Shown here: one piece after another, positions 1 through 8,353 of the stretch
Numbering within the stretch: the first letter of the stretch is position 1
Layout: every line of letters starts with the position of its first letter
DNA from: an uncultured bacterium
Lineage (GTDB): Bacteria; Nitrospirota; Thermodesulfovibrionia; Thermodesulfovibrionales; Thermodesulfovibrionaceae
NCBI GenBank assembly: GCA_937998865.1
Contig: CALLBR010000007.1
Span: forward strand, 1-45,928
Direction: 5' to 3'
Length of the DNA stretch: 45,928 nt
Made by a program: the position numbers and the translations under genes
Notes under the pieces: model-generated
Databases searched by the model: none
What the model saw: the letters and a program-made list of their open reading frames with translations, nothing else
What the model was told of the DNA's origin: nothing

Positions 1-45
1 CTATGAAAAAGATACTTACAATGGAAGAAAGAAAAGAGGATTGAG

Positions 46-195
46 ATGGCAAAAAGGGGGAAGACAGATAATATTTTAAGCCTTCTTACTGTTTCTCTCC
101 TCTTTGTTGCCTTTGCGGTGGTAGGAGTTTGTAACGCCGTAAATATCATAGATGGCTTCAATGGGCTTGCCAAAAGTTGTGATGTGGTAAATTAA
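46..195 (+). pseudogene. Remnant of a polyprenyl-phosphate glycosyltransferase (WecA/MraY-like)
   Basis: A 49-codon open stretch encodes a hydrophobic segment followed by NAVNIIDGFNGLA, the hallmark loop of the WecA/MraY/TagO family of membrane transferases that load sugar phosphate onto undecaprenyl phosphate. The frame stops six residues after this motif. A normal protein is more than 300 residues, with several more membrane segments on both sides. The stop codon overlaps the end of the convergent epimerase gene, so the 3' part of the gene is gone. Upstream sequence is limited by the window edge, so I cannot say whether a longer N-terminal part exists in another frame. Confidence 0.6.
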
Positions 196-1184
196 TCTTC
201 TCTGTAAAGCTTGTTCCATAAATCTTCATAGTAAAAGAGCTTTTTAAAGAGCCAAGTTCTATTATTTAAATTCCATTCAACTGTCATTTTTAACCCTGAT
301 TCAAATTTAGTATGCGGTATCCATTTTAGCTTGTTTTTTATTTTTTCACTACATATGGCGATTCTTTTTTCATGACCAGGTCTGTCAGATACAAATTTTA
401 TTAAACTTTGAGGTTTATCAAGTAATTTAAGGATTTCTCTTACTATTTCCACTACTTGATATCTTTCACCACTGCCTACATTGTATACTTCACCAGGTTT
501 ACCTTCCTCTAATGCAGCAAATATAGCTCTTATACAATCGCATAGATAAAGCCATTCTCTTGTCACATCTCCAGTTCCATAAATTGGGATAGGTTCGTTT
601 CTAAGGGCTTTGAGCACGGTCATTGGAATAAGTCTTTCAGGATTTTGCCAAGGACCGTAAATACTACAGAGTCGAAGTGTGATAAGGGGTAGTTTTAATG
701 ATCTCCAGTAGACCTGTCCAAGCATGTCTGCAGAGGTTTTACTCACAGCATAAGGAGAACGAGGATTTAAAGGACAATCTTCCTCTCTTTCACCTTCTAT
801 TATCTCACCATACTCTTCATAAGAGGTAATGTTTATAAACTTTTTCACCTCAAATTCCTTTGCCAATTCGAGGAGATAAATAGTACCTATAATATTAGTT
901 TCCATAAATACACTTGGTTCAATTACAGATTTGTCTATGTTTGTCTCTGCTGCAAAGTGTAAAACTGCCTCAGGTTTATGTTTTTTAAAGATTTTTTTCA
1001 TTTCTTCTTTGTCCAATATGTCAGTGTTGTAAAAAGATAATCTATCTTCAATGGGTTTTAGTCTCTCAAGATCTCCAGCATAAGTCAATTTATCAATAAC
1101 TGTCACTTTCCAACCTTTCCTAGCTGCTAATCTTACAAAATCACTTCCAATAAAGCCAGCACCACCTGTTACTAAGACTTTCAT
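192..1184 (-). CDS. NAD-dependent epimerase/dehydratase, RmlB-like (extended SDR)
   Basis: A 330-residue extended short-chain dehydrogenase/reductase, probably acting on a nucleotide sugar. The NAD-binding TGGAGFIGS lies at residues 6-14, HFAAET at 76-81, the active-site YAVSK (Tyr145, Lys149) follows, and later motifs [12 protein letters not shown] and DRPGHEKR are typical of dTDP-glucose 4,6-dehydratase (RmlB). The segment equivalent to RmlB STDEVYG reads TSYEEYG (120-126), so the catalytic Asp of the dehydratase Thr-Asp-Glu triad is replaced by Tyr. The reaction may therefore differ (epimerase, reductase or altered dehydratase). An AAGGAGG ribosome site sits 8 nt before the ATG. It lies next to a decayed polyprenyl-phosphate glycosyltransferase, which suggests a former surface-polysaccharide locus. 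Confidence 0.85.
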   Translation of the reverse strand: MKVLVTGGAGFIGSDFVRLAARKGWKVTVIDKLTYAGDLERLKPIEDRLSFYNTDILDKEEMKKIFKKHKPEAVLHFAAETNIDKSVIEPSVFMETNIIGTIYLLELAKEFEVKKFINITSYEEYGEIIEGEREEDCPLNPRSPYAVSKTSADMLGQVYWRSLKLPLITLRLCSIYGPWQNPERLIPMTVLKALRNEPIPIYGTGDVTREWLYLCDCIRAIFAALEEGKPGEVYNVGSGERYQVVEIVREILKLLDKPQSLIKFVSDRPGHEKRIAICSEKIKNKLKWIPHTKFESGLKMTVEWNLNNRTWLFKKLFYYEDLWNKLYRED

Positions 1185-1213
1185 GGTTAGTGCCTCCTTA
1201 TATTTTTTAAGCT

Positions 1214-1222
1214 ATTATACCA
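1214..1222 (-). promoter_or_regulatory. Extended -10 promoter for the epimerase gene
   Basis: Read on the minus strand this is TGGTATAAT, an extended -10 element with a perfect TATAAT, about 30 nt upstream of the epimerase ATG at 1184. The leader carries an AAGGAGG ribosome site. No good -35 hexamer is visible, as is usual for extended -10 promoters. Confidence 0.5.
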
Positions 1223-1290
1223 AAATTAAAAGGCTTTGTTTTAAAATATTTTTATATAAAATTTATGAGGCAGAGGGAGGTGTATTGTTT

Positions 1291-1569
1291 ATGCCAATTT
1301 ATGAGTATGAGTGCTCAAATTGCAAGAGAATTCATGAGGTTATTCAAAAATTTAGTGAAGAACCCTTGAAAAATTGTCCTATCTGTGGAGGAGAGGTAAA
1401 AAAACTTATTTCTCAATCTTCTTTCATTTTAAAGGGTAGCGGCTGGTATGTAACAGATTATGCTAGGAAAAACAATTCAAAGAATGGGTCAAAGGATTCA
1501 AAGGGTAATAAATCAGAAAGCACAGCTAAGGAAGTAAAAGAAGTAACAGAGAAAAAGGTAAGCTCTTAA
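1291..1569 (+). CDS. FmdB-family zinc-ribbon protein
   Basis: A 92-residue protein that starts MPIYEYEC and carries two CxxC knuckles (CSNC at 8-11 and CPIC near 32-35), followed by [10 protein letters not shown]. This is the FmdB family, small zinc-ribbon proteins first named as putative regulators of formamidase genes; their biochemical role remains uncertain. The C-terminal 35 residues are low-complexity Lys/Ser/Glu, common in the family. The ATG at 1291 is chosen because the family begins MP-Y-EY; a GGAGG lies 10 nt upstream. An in-frame TTG at 1285 is the only close alternative. The stop abuts the next gene's ATG with no gap, so the two are probably cotranscribed. Confidence 0.85.
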   Translation: MPIYEYECSNCKRIHEVIQKFSEEPLKNCPICGGEVKKLISQSSFILKGSGWYVTDYARKNNSKNGSKDSKGNKSESTAKEVKEVTEKKVSS

Positions 1570-2334
1570 ATGATAAAACCTCACATTCACATTCCTTATA
1601 GCAAGCTCTATGAATATTTAGAACTAATTCAAGAGAAAAAATTAAATCTGGAAATATACTTTGATGCATATAGCCTTGATGAATTAGAAGAGAAGGAATT
1701 GTATGATTTGAAGAAGGCTCTTTACTATGAGCCTTCTTTGTCTTTTCATGCACCCTTTATGGATTTGTCTCCTGGAGCTATTGACAGGAAAATTAGAGAG
1801 GTAACATTAGAGAGATTTAATCAAATTTTTGACATTGCAGAGATTTTAATGCCTAAGAGCATAGTATTTCATTCAGGCTATGACAAATGGAAATATGATT
1901 TTAAAGTTAATCTCTGGCTTGAGAAAAGCCTTTTTACCTGGGAGAAGCTTTTGAAGAGAGCTGAAAAATTAAAAGTTAAGATTGCAATAGAAAATATATT
2001 TGAGGAAGAACCTTACAATCTTAAATTACTTATGGAAGAAGTTTCCTCTCCTTTTTTTGGAATATGTTTTGATACTGGACATTTTAACTTATTTTCCAGT
2101 AAAAGTCTTGAAGAATGGATTAATGCTCTTGGACTATTTATCGTGGAATTTCATTTACATGACAACAACGGAAAGGCTGATGAGCATAAAGCCATTGGAA
2201 GGGGGTCCTTTAATTTTAAGAGATTATTTTCTCTAATTGAAAAGAAAAATTATATCTATACCATAGAAGCTCACAGTGCTGAGGAGGTTTTCTGTAGCTT
2301 AGAAAGCCTTAACAATTTGATTAAATTAAAATAA
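1570..2334 (+). CDS. Sugar phosphate isomerase/epimerase-like TIM-barrel protein
   Basis: A 254-residue member of the xylose isomerase-like/AP endonuclease family 2 TIM-barrel superfamily. Candidate metal ligands fall in strand-end motifs SFHAPF (near 58-63), VFHSGY, AIENI, CFDTGH and FHLHDN, with IEAHS near the C-terminus. That pattern of His, Glu and Asp is typical of the divalent-metal site in this superfamily. The substrate cannot be predicted: related proteins include endonuclease IV, hydroxypyruvate isomerase and inosose isomerases. It follows the FmdB gene with zero spacing. No transporter or sugar operon adjoins it, so a housekeeping or DNA-repair-like role is as possible as sugar metabolism. 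Confidence 0.75.
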   Translation: MIKPHIHIPYSKLYEYLELIQEKKLNLEIYFDAYSLDELEEKELYDLKKALYYEPSLSFHAPFMDLSPGAIDRKIREVTLERFNQIFDIAEILMPKSIVFHSGYDKWKYDFKVNLWLEKSLFTWEKLLKRAEKLKVKIAIENIFEEEPYNLKLLMEEVSSPFFGICFDTGHFNLFSSKSLEEWINALGLFIVEFHLHDNNGKADEHKAIGRGSFNFKRLFSLIEKKNYIYTIEAHSAEEVFCSLESLNNLIKLK

Positions 2335-2381
2335 TTATGGTATTTTATCCTTTAAAATATATACAATAGAAGGGTAAAAGC

Positions 2382-4112
2382 ATGGCAAAAATGAAAGGTG
2401 CAGAAATTTTAATTGAATGTCTTAAAAGGGAAGGAGTAAAACATATTTTTGGTTATCCTGGAGGAGTAGTCCTTGACATATTTGACCTTTTGTATGATGA
2501 TCCCGACATAAAACTCATTTTAACCAGGCATGAACAAGGAGCTACTCATGCTGCTGATGGTTATGCAAGGGTAAGCGGTAAACCAGGGGTTGTACTTGTT
2601 ACAAGTGGTCCGGGAGCAACCAATACAGTAACAGGCATTGCTACTGCCTATATGGATTCTGTACCTTTGGTCATATTTACAGGCCAGGTGCCAACTTTTC
2701 TTATTGGTAATGATGCATTTCAGGAGGCAGACATTGTAGGTATAACAAGACCCTGCACAAAATATAATATTTTAGTTAAAGATGTTAAAGATCTTGCACG
2801 TCAAGTAAGGGAGGCTTTTTACATAGCCACTTCAGGAAGACCGGGTCCTGTTCTCATAGACTTACCTAAGGATGTAACTCAAGGAAAGGCGGAATTTATC
2901 TGGCCTGAAAAAATTCATATTAGAAGTTACAATCCTACTTACGAAGGCAATATTTACATGATTAAGAGGGCAGCTCATGAAATTTCTAAAGCCAAAAAAC
3001 CAGTCATAATAGCAGGTGGTGGATGTGTTATATCAGGTGCTCATGAACATTTAAGAGAACTTGCAGAATTAACCCAGATTCCTGTGACAAACACTCTTAT
3101 GGGACTTGGTAGTTTTCCTGGCACTCATGAACTGTTCTTGGGCATGCTTGGAATGCATGGCACCTATTATGCAAATATGGCTGTGCAGAATTCAGATCTA
3201 ATAATTGCTATCGGAATGAGATTTGACGATAGAGTTACCGGAAAAACCGATGCTTTTGCTCCTAATGCTAAAATTATTCATATAGATATTGATCCTACCT
3301 CCATCCGAAAAAATGTGAGAGTTGATATACCAATTGTAGGAGATGTAAGTAGAGTTTTACAGGTATTAAATAAGATTTTAAAAGAAGAGATTAAACCTCA
3401 GTGGGAAGAAGTAAGAAAATCTTGGCTCAAGCAGATTGCTCAATGGAAAAAGGAGCATCCTCTTACTTATGATTTTGATCCTGAGGTTATCAAACCTCAG
3501 TATGTGGTAGAGAAAATTTACGAGATCACTCAAGGTGAAGCAATTATCACAACAGAGGTTGGACAAAATCAGATGTGGGCAGCTCAATTTTATAAATATA
3601 ATAAACCTAGAAGATGGGTATCCTCTGGAGGACTTGGCACAATGGGATATGGTTTCCCTGCTGCCATTGGAGCACAGCTTGCCTGTCCAGACATGACTGT
3701 CATAGATATTGCTGGAGATGGAAGCATCCAGATGAACATACAGGAACTTGCTACAGCTGTTATTTATGATTTACCCGTTAAAGTAGCCATAATAAATAAT
3801 AGTTACTTAGGTATGGTAAGACAGTGGCAAGAACTCTTCTACAATGAAAGATATTCTCACACCTATCTTAGCAGTGCTCCAGATTTTGTTAAAGTAGCAG
3901 AAGCCTATGGAGCAGTAGGACTTAGAGCAACAAAACCAAGCGAAGTTGAGCCTGTCATAAGAGAAGCATTATCAATAAGAAAGCCTGTATTTATGGATTT
4001 TGTTGTTGATTGGAGGGAAAAGGTCTACCCTATGGTTCCACCTGGAGCTGCTATTGATCAAATGATTTTCGAAGAAAAGAAAAAAGAACGAAAGCTAAGA
4101 GCTGTGAAGTAG
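2382..4112 (+). CDS. ilvB: Acetolactate synthase large subunit
   Basis: A 576-residue thiamine-diphosphate enzyme that condenses two pyruvates to 2-acetolactate, or pyruvate and 2-oxobutyrate to acetohydroxybutyrate, the first shared step of branched-chain amino acid synthesis. The catalytic Glu51 lies in [16 protein letters not shown]. The ThDP/Mg motif starts at [10 protein letters not shown] and ends at the paired Asn of [15 protein letters not shown] and the [12 protein letters not shown] region are also as expected for anabolic AHAS. Length is typical. The regulatory subunit gene follows after 9 nt. A purine-rich AAGGG lies before the ATG, and a possible -10 (TACAAT, 2362-2367) lies upstream with a poor -35. 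Confidence 0.97.
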   Translation: MAKMKGAEILIECLKREGVKHIFGYPGGVVLDIFDLLYDDPDIKLILTRHEQGATHAADGYARVSGKPGVVLVTSGPGATNTVTGIATAYMDSVPLVIFTGQVPTFLIGNDAFQEADIVGITRPCTKYNILVKDVKDLARQVREAFYIATSGRPGPVLIDLPKDVTQGKAEFIWPEKIHIRSYNPTYEGNIYMIKRAAHEISKAKKPVIIAGGGCVISGAHEHLRELAELTQIPVTNTLMGLGSFPGTHELFLGMLGMHGTYYANMAVQNSDLIIAIGMRFDDRVTGKTDAFAPNAKIIHIDIDPTSIRKNVRVDIPIVGDVSRVLQVLNKILKEEIKPQWEEVRKSWLKQIAQWKKEHPLTYDFDPEVIKPQYVVEKIYEITQGEAIITTEVGQNQMWAAQFYKYNKPRRWVSSGGLGTMGYGFPAAIGAQLACPDMTVIDIAGDGSIQMNIQELATAVIYDLPVKVAIINNSYLGMVRQWQELFYNERYSHTYLSSAPDFVKVAEAYGAVGLRATKPSEVEPVIREALSIRKPVFMDFVVDWREKVYPMVPPGAAIDQMIFEEKKKERKLRAVK

Positions 4113-4121
4113 GAGGATGCG

Positions 4122-4610
4122 GTGAGACACACTATTTCTGTGCTTGTGGAGAATAAATTTGGAGTATTAGCAAGAATTGCAGGACTTTTTAGTGGTAGAG
4201 GTTATAACATTGAGAGTCTTTCAGTGGGAGAGACCATTGATCCTCAAATATCCATAATGACTATTGTTACCACTGGTGATGACCGAGTTATTGAGCAGAT
4301 TACAAAGCAGCTTAATAGACTTGTGGATGTAATAAAAGTTGTTGATTTAACCGAAATAGAGCATGTAGAAAGAGAGATGATATTAGTAAAAGTTGCTCCT
4401 CGTAAGGAGAATAGACTGGAGCTTCTCAAGACAGTGGAAATATTTAGGGGGAGAGTGGTAGATTCTGGACCTACAACTTACACAATAGAGATCACTGGTG
4501 ATGAGAAAAAAATCCAAGCTTTTATTGAATTAATGAAACCATTGGGTATAAAGGAATTTGTCAGAACAGGCAAGGTAGCCATTCCAAGAGAGATATCTCA
4601 AAAAAAATAA
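4122..4610 (+). CDS. ilvN: Acetolactate synthase small (regulatory) subunit
   Basis: A 162-residue subunit with an N-terminal ACT domain ([20 protein letters not shown]) and the usual C-terminal AHAS_S domain. It activates IlvB and confers valine feedback inhibition in characterised relatives. The start is GTG at 4122, placed by an AGGAGG ribosome site at 4111-4116, and the protein begins directly with the conserved [10 protein letters not shown]. It is surely in one operon with ilvB (9 nt gap). Its length is that of the short bacterial form also called ilvH. Confidence 0.96.
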   Translation: MRHTISVLVENKFGVLARIAGLFSGRGYNIESLSVGETIDPQISIMTIVTTGDDRVIEQITKQLNRLVDVIKVVDLTEIEHVEREMILVKVAPRKENRLELLKTVEIFRGRVVDSGPTTYTIEITGDEKKIQAFIELMKPLGIKEFVRTGKVAIPREISQKK

Positions 4611-4636
4611 TTAAGAAATAAAATGAGGAGGAATTA

Positions 4637-5878
4637 ATGGCAAATACAGGAAAAGTTTATCTTATTGATGTAACTAACAGAGATGGAGTGCAGACATCCA
4701 GAATTTTACTTCCTAAACTTTCAAAGACTATTTTAAATCTTTATTTAGATGAGATGGGAGTATACCAGAGTGAAATCGGATTTCCTACTTTAAAACACGA
4801 AGTAAATTACATCAATGCAAATCTTGAATTAGCAGAGATGGGAGTTTTTAAAAGGATTCACTTGGAAGGATGGGCAAGAGCAATTCCAGAGGATGTTGAA
4901 TTAGCCTTTAAAAACTGTCCTAAAATCAAACATCTAAATCTTTCTGTTTCTACTTCCGAGATAATGATTCAGGGTAAGTTTCAAGGTAGAAAAACTTGGG
5001 ATGATATTGTAAAAGGTATGTATAATGCAGTAAAGCTTGCAAAGGAGTTAGGAGCAGAGACAGTAGGCTTTAATGCAGAAGATGCCTCAAGGACTGAACT
5101 AAGCAGACTTATTGAATTTATTTTTGCTGGGAAAGAAGCAGGGGGAGATAGATTTCGTTATTGTGATACCTTAGGATGTGAAGATCCCATTACAATCTAT
5201 GAGAGGATTCATACTTTAGCTTTAGCAACAAAATTTCCCATTGAAATGCACTGTCATAATGATTTGGGAATGGCAGAGGCAGTTTCTGTGGCAGGTGCTC
5301 AAGCTACTGTAGAAGCTGGTGTTGATAGCTTTATAAACACAACAGTGAATGGATATGGTGAAAGAGCTGGAAATGCTGATTTGGTATCCACTATATTAGC
5401 TTTGAAATTTTCCCATGGACTAAAAGAAAAATGTCCTTTAGATGAAAATATTAATTTACATATGGCATGGAAAATTGCTAAATATGCTTCCTATGCCTTC
5501 AATATTCCAATACCAATAAATCAGCCTGGTGTAGGTGCTAATGCTTTTGCTCATGAATCGGGTATTCATGCTGATGGAGTTCTCAAAGACCGTTCTAATT
5601 ATGAGCTTTACTCTCCAGAAGATGTAGGTCGTGGAGAGCCTGAATTGCTTGAAACAGGAAGAATTATAACTACTGGTGAATACGGTGGGATAAAAGGTTT
5701 TAGATATGTTTATAGCAAGCTGGGAATTGAATTTCACGATGATAATGAAGCAAGAAAAATCTTAGAACTGGTTCAATATGCTAATTTGCATACTCAGAAA
5801 CCTCTCACTGATGATGAATTAAGATTCATTGCCACCTATCCTGACATTGTCAGGCAGATTCTTACAGTAACCCCTTAA
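4637..5878 (+). CDS. Isopropylmalate/homocitrate synthase family protein, probable Re-citrate synthase
   Basis: A 413-residue HMGL-like TIM-barrel synthase. The N-terminal DVTNRDGVQTSRI replaces the usual DTTLRDGEQ of LeuA/NifV. EMHCHNDLGMAEA supplies the metal-binding His pair, and NGYGERAGNAD and AHESGIHADGVLK are conserved. The LeuA C-terminal allosteric domain is absent. A canonical LeuA is encoded elsewhere in the window (27473-25959), so this copy is probably not the leucine enzyme. The next gene, 15 nt downstream, is isocitrate dehydrogenase. From knowledge of anaerobes such as Clostridium kluyveri and Desulfovibrio, which make citrate with a Re-stereospecific synthase of this family, I infer a Re-citrate synthase feeding 2-oxoglutarate and glutamate synthesis. 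Homocitrate or citramalate synthase are the alternatives. Confidence 0.7.
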   Translation: MANTGKVYLIDVTNRDGVQTSRILLPKLSKTILNLYLDEMGVYQSEIGFPTLKHEVNYINANLELAEMGVFKRIHLEGWARAIPEDVELAFKNCPKIKHLNLSVSTSEIMIQGKFQGRKTWDDIVKGMYNAVKLAKELGAETVGFNAEDASRTELSRLIEFIFAGKEAGGDRFRYCDTLGCEDPITIYERIHTLALATKFPIEMHCHNDLGMAEAVSVAGAQATVEAGVDSFINTTVNGYGERAGNADLVSTILALKFSHGLKEKCPLDENINLHMAWKIAKYASYAFNIPIPINQPGVGANAFAHESGIHADGVLKDRSNYELYSPEDVGRGEPELLETGRIITTGEYGGIKGFRYVYSKLGIEFHDDNEARKILELVQYANLHTQKPLTDDELRFIATYPDIVRQILTVTP

Positions 5879-5893
5879 GGAGGAAAATTAAGG

Positions 5894-6973
5894 ATGTACA
5901 ACATCACCTTAATTCCGGGAGATGGGATCGGTCCAGAAATTTCTGAAGCAATGATAAAAGTGGTGGAAGCCACTGGAGTAAAGATTAATTGGGAAATTCA
6001 AAATGCTGGAGAAGAGGTTTATTTTAAAGAGGGGGATCCTCTTCCCTATAGAGTGATTGAGTCAATTAAGAAAAATAAAGTTGCCATAAAAGGACCTATA
6101 ACAACTCCTGTGGGAACAGGCTTCAGAAGTGTAAATGTGTCCCTCAGGCAAGCCCTTGATCTTTATGCTTGTGTAAGACCCTGTAAAAGTTTTAAGGGTG
6201 CTAAAACTAAATATGAGAATATAGATTTAGTAATAATCAGAGAAAACACTGAAGATCTTTATGCTGGAGTAGAGTTTAAAAAAGGTGAAAAAGAAACCTT
6301 AGAGTTAATTGATTTTATAGAATCTAAAAGTGGTAAGAAGATAAGAAAAGACTCTGGTATAAGCATAAAACCTATATCTGTTTTCGGAACAGAGAGAATT
6401 GTTCGCTTTGCCTTTGAATATGCAAGGAAAAATGGTAGAAAAAAGGTTACTGCTGTTCATAAGGCAAATATAATGAAATTCTCTGATGGTTTATTTCTTG
6501 AAGTAGCAAGGCAGGTGGCAAGTCAATATCCAGACATAGAGTTTGAAGATAAAATTGTGGACAATATGTGTATGCAGTTAGTCCAAAAACCAGAGCTTTA
6601 CGATGTATTAGTTTTACCCAATCTTTATGGCGACATTATAAGTGATTTGGCAGCTGGCCTTATTGGAGGACTTGGGCTTGCTCCTGGTGCTAACATAGGA
6701 GATGAATATGCTGTATTTGAGCCTACCCATGGAAGTGCGCCTAAGTATAAAGGATTGAATAAGGTGAATCCCTTTGCAATAATCTTAAGTGCTGTTATGA
6801 TGTTAAAACATCTTGGTGAATTTAAAGCAGCAGAAAAGATTGAAGGAGCTATTGCCAAAGTCATTGAAGAAGGTAAATTTGTAACTTATGATATGAAGTC
6901 TTCTGATGATCCTACTTCACCAGTAGGTACTCAGGAAGTGGCGGAGGCATTAGCTAAGATTATTAGAAGCTGA
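5894..6973 (+). CDS. icd: Isocitrate dehydrogenase (short, NAD-type family)
   Basis: A 359-residue beta-decarboxylating dehydrogenase converting isocitrate to 2-oxoglutarate. The substrate loop [19 protein letters not shown] has the Ser-x-Asn...Arg pattern of isocitrate rather than isopropylmalate dehydrogenases, and [14 protein letters not shown] is the isocitrate form of the second motif. [14 protein letters not shown] carries metal-binding Asp residues, and [12 protein letters not shown] lies in the cofactor region. Length matches the compact archaeal/mitochondrial-type enzymes rather than E. coli Icd (about 416). Cofactor preference (NAD or NADP) is not decided by eye. It follows the probable citrate synthase after 15 nt with an AAGGAGG site. 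Aconitase is not in the window. Confidence 0.87.
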   Translation: MYNITLIPGDGIGPEISEAMIKVVEATGVKINWEIQNAGEEVYFKEGDPLPYRVIESIKKNKVAIKGPITTPVGTGFRSVNVSLRQALDLYACVRPCKSFKGAKTKYENIDLVIIRENTEDLYAGVEFKKGEKETLELIDFIESKSGKKIRKDSGISIKPISVFGTERIVRFAFEYARKNGRKKVTAVHKANIMKFSDGLFLEVARQVASQYPDIEFEDKIVDNMCMQLVQKPELYDVLVLPNLYGDIISDLAAGLIGGLGLAPGANIGDEYAVFEPTHGSAPKYKGLNKVNPFAIILSAVMMLKHLGEFKAAEKIEGAIAKVIEEGKFVTYDMKSSDDPTSPVGTQEVAEALAKIIRS

Positions 6974-6986
6974 TAAAATTTTAAGA

Positions 6987-8291
6987 ATGAATGAAATTTT
7001 TCTAATTATTCTTCTAATTTTTTTAAATGGTTTTTTTTCAGCTGCTGAAATAGGGGTTGTAACTCTACGAAGATCAAGGCTCAGACAATTAATTGAGGAG
7101 AAAAATCCTAATGCCTTAATTGTTAAGAAATTTAGAGAGAATCCTGATAAATTTCTTGCCACAATTCAGGTTGGAATTACCTTAGTAGGTAGTTTAGCCT
7201 CTGCCTTAGCAGGAGCCTATGCAGTAAAAAACATTAAGCCTCTTTTAGAGATTGTGCCAGTGAAAATTATATCTAACTCTGCTGAGGCTTTATCAATAAC
7301 TTTCGTGGTGGTGATTTTAACCTATATATTTGTTGTGGTGGGAGAACTTATTCCTAAATCTATTGCTCTTGCTAATCCTGAATTTATGAGCCTCAAAACA
7401 TCTAAATTCATTGATTTTTTCTCAAAGAGTGCCTTTATTTTTGTAAAAATTCTCACAAAGTCAACAAATTTTCTATTAAAACCTTTCGGACTAAAGGCTT
7501 TTTCTGAAAGGGGTTTTATCTCTCAAGAGGAGTTAAAATTACTCATTGAGGAAGGGGAAGAAAAAGGCATTTTTGAACCAGAAGAGAGACAATTAATTCA
7601 TAGCGCCTTTGATTTTTCTGATATTATGGTGAAAGAGATTATGGTTCCTGCTCCTGAAATTGTAACAGTCAGTGTTTATATGACTGCAGAAGAAATTAAA
7701 CATATCATAATGGAAGAGCAGTTTTCCCGTTATCCAGCTATTGGAAAAGATTTAAATGACATGAGGGGCATCCTCTATGCAAAGGATTTTTATAATCTTT
7801 TAGTTAAAAATCCAGAAGGCAAAATTGACATAAAAAAAATTCTTAAACCACCCTTTTTTGTGCCTGAAACCATGAAAATTAACATTCTTCTTAAGGAAAT
7901 GCAGAAAAAAAGAGTTCATATGGCAATAGTGGTGGATGAATATGGAGTAATAACTGGATTGGTAACTCTGGAAGATATTCTGGAAGAATTAGTGGGAGAA
8001 ATAAGAGATGAATATGACACAGAAACTCCTCTTTTATCTCTACCTGATGGCTCAATGATAATTGATGCAGGAATCTCTATTAGAGACTTAAGGGAAGACT
8101 ACGGTATAGAAATAGAGGAATCAGAAGAATATGAAACATTGGGAGGTTTTATACTCACCTCTTTACAGAGAATTCCCTCTGTTGGTGATAAGGTAGAGAT
8201 TGATGATAAAGTTTTCACGGTCATTGAGATGTTTGGGCAAAGAATATCGAAAATTAAACTGGAAAGTAAGATTGTTCATGAAACAAAATAG
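6987..8291 (+). CDS. CNNM/CorC (HlyC) family membrane protein with CBS domains
   Basis: A 434-residue protein with an N-terminal DUF21/CNNM membrane domain (about 1-180, several hydrophobic segments, GELIPKSIALANPE motif), a CBS-domain pair (about 205-335, including MVPAPEIVTV and VVDEYGVITGLVTLEDILEELVGEI) and a C-terminal CorC_HlyC domain (about 345-430). Characterised relatives are magnesium exporters or regulators of metal efflux; the old name 'hemolysin' is historical. It begins 13 nt after icd and is probably the last gene of the ilvB operon. No other metal gene adjoins it. Confidence 0.9.
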   Translation: MNEIFLIILLIFLNGFFSAAEIGVVTLRRSRLRQLIEEKNPNALIVKKFRENPDKFLATIQVGITLVGSLASALAGAYAVKNIKPLLEIVPVKIISNSAEALSITFVVVILTYIFVVVGELIPKSIALANPEFMSLKTSKFIDFFSKSAFIFVKILTKSTNFLLKPFGLKAFSERGFISQEELKLLIEEGEEKGIFEPEERQLIHSAFDFSDIMVKEIMVPAPEIVTVSVYMTAEEIKHIIMEEQFSRYPAIGKDLNDMRGILYAKDFYNLLVKNPEGKIDIKKILKPPFFVPETMKINILLKEMQKKRVHMAIVVDEYGVITGLVTLEDILEELVGEIRDEYDTETPLLSLPDGSMIIDAGISIRDLREDYGIEIEESEEYETLGGFILTSLQRIPSVGDKVEIDDKVFTVIEMFGQRISKIKLESKIVHETK

Positions 8292-8319
8292 GTTATCCTT
8301 TCATAAAAAATGTTTATTG

Positions 8320-8347
8320 GAAGGATCCTTCACTTTGTAATTACAAT
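8320..8347 (+). promoter_or_regulatory. Palindrome and -10 box upstream of the hydrogenase operon
   Basis: The 62-bp gap before hyfG contains a perfect 12-bp palindrome GAAGGATCCTTC (8320-8331) and, 10 bp further on, TACAAT (8342-8347), a good -10 box six nucleotides before the hyfG ATG. The palindrome lies where the -35 region would be, and no strong -35 hexamer exists; TTGGAA at 8317-8322 is the best, with a 19-nt spacer. This layout could mean an activator- or repressor-controlled promoter. A further ATCCTT half-site is at 8295-8300. Function is inferred only from position and symmetry. Confidence 0.35.
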
Positions 8348-8353
8348 AAAAAA

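Noticed and set aside
5894-6973. 3-isopropylmalate dehydrogenase (leuB), suggested by the ilvBN and LeuA-like neighbours
   Set aside because: The substrate loop [19 protein letters not shown] and [12 protein letters not shown] are the isocitrate form; LeuB has a different loop and RELTGG motif.
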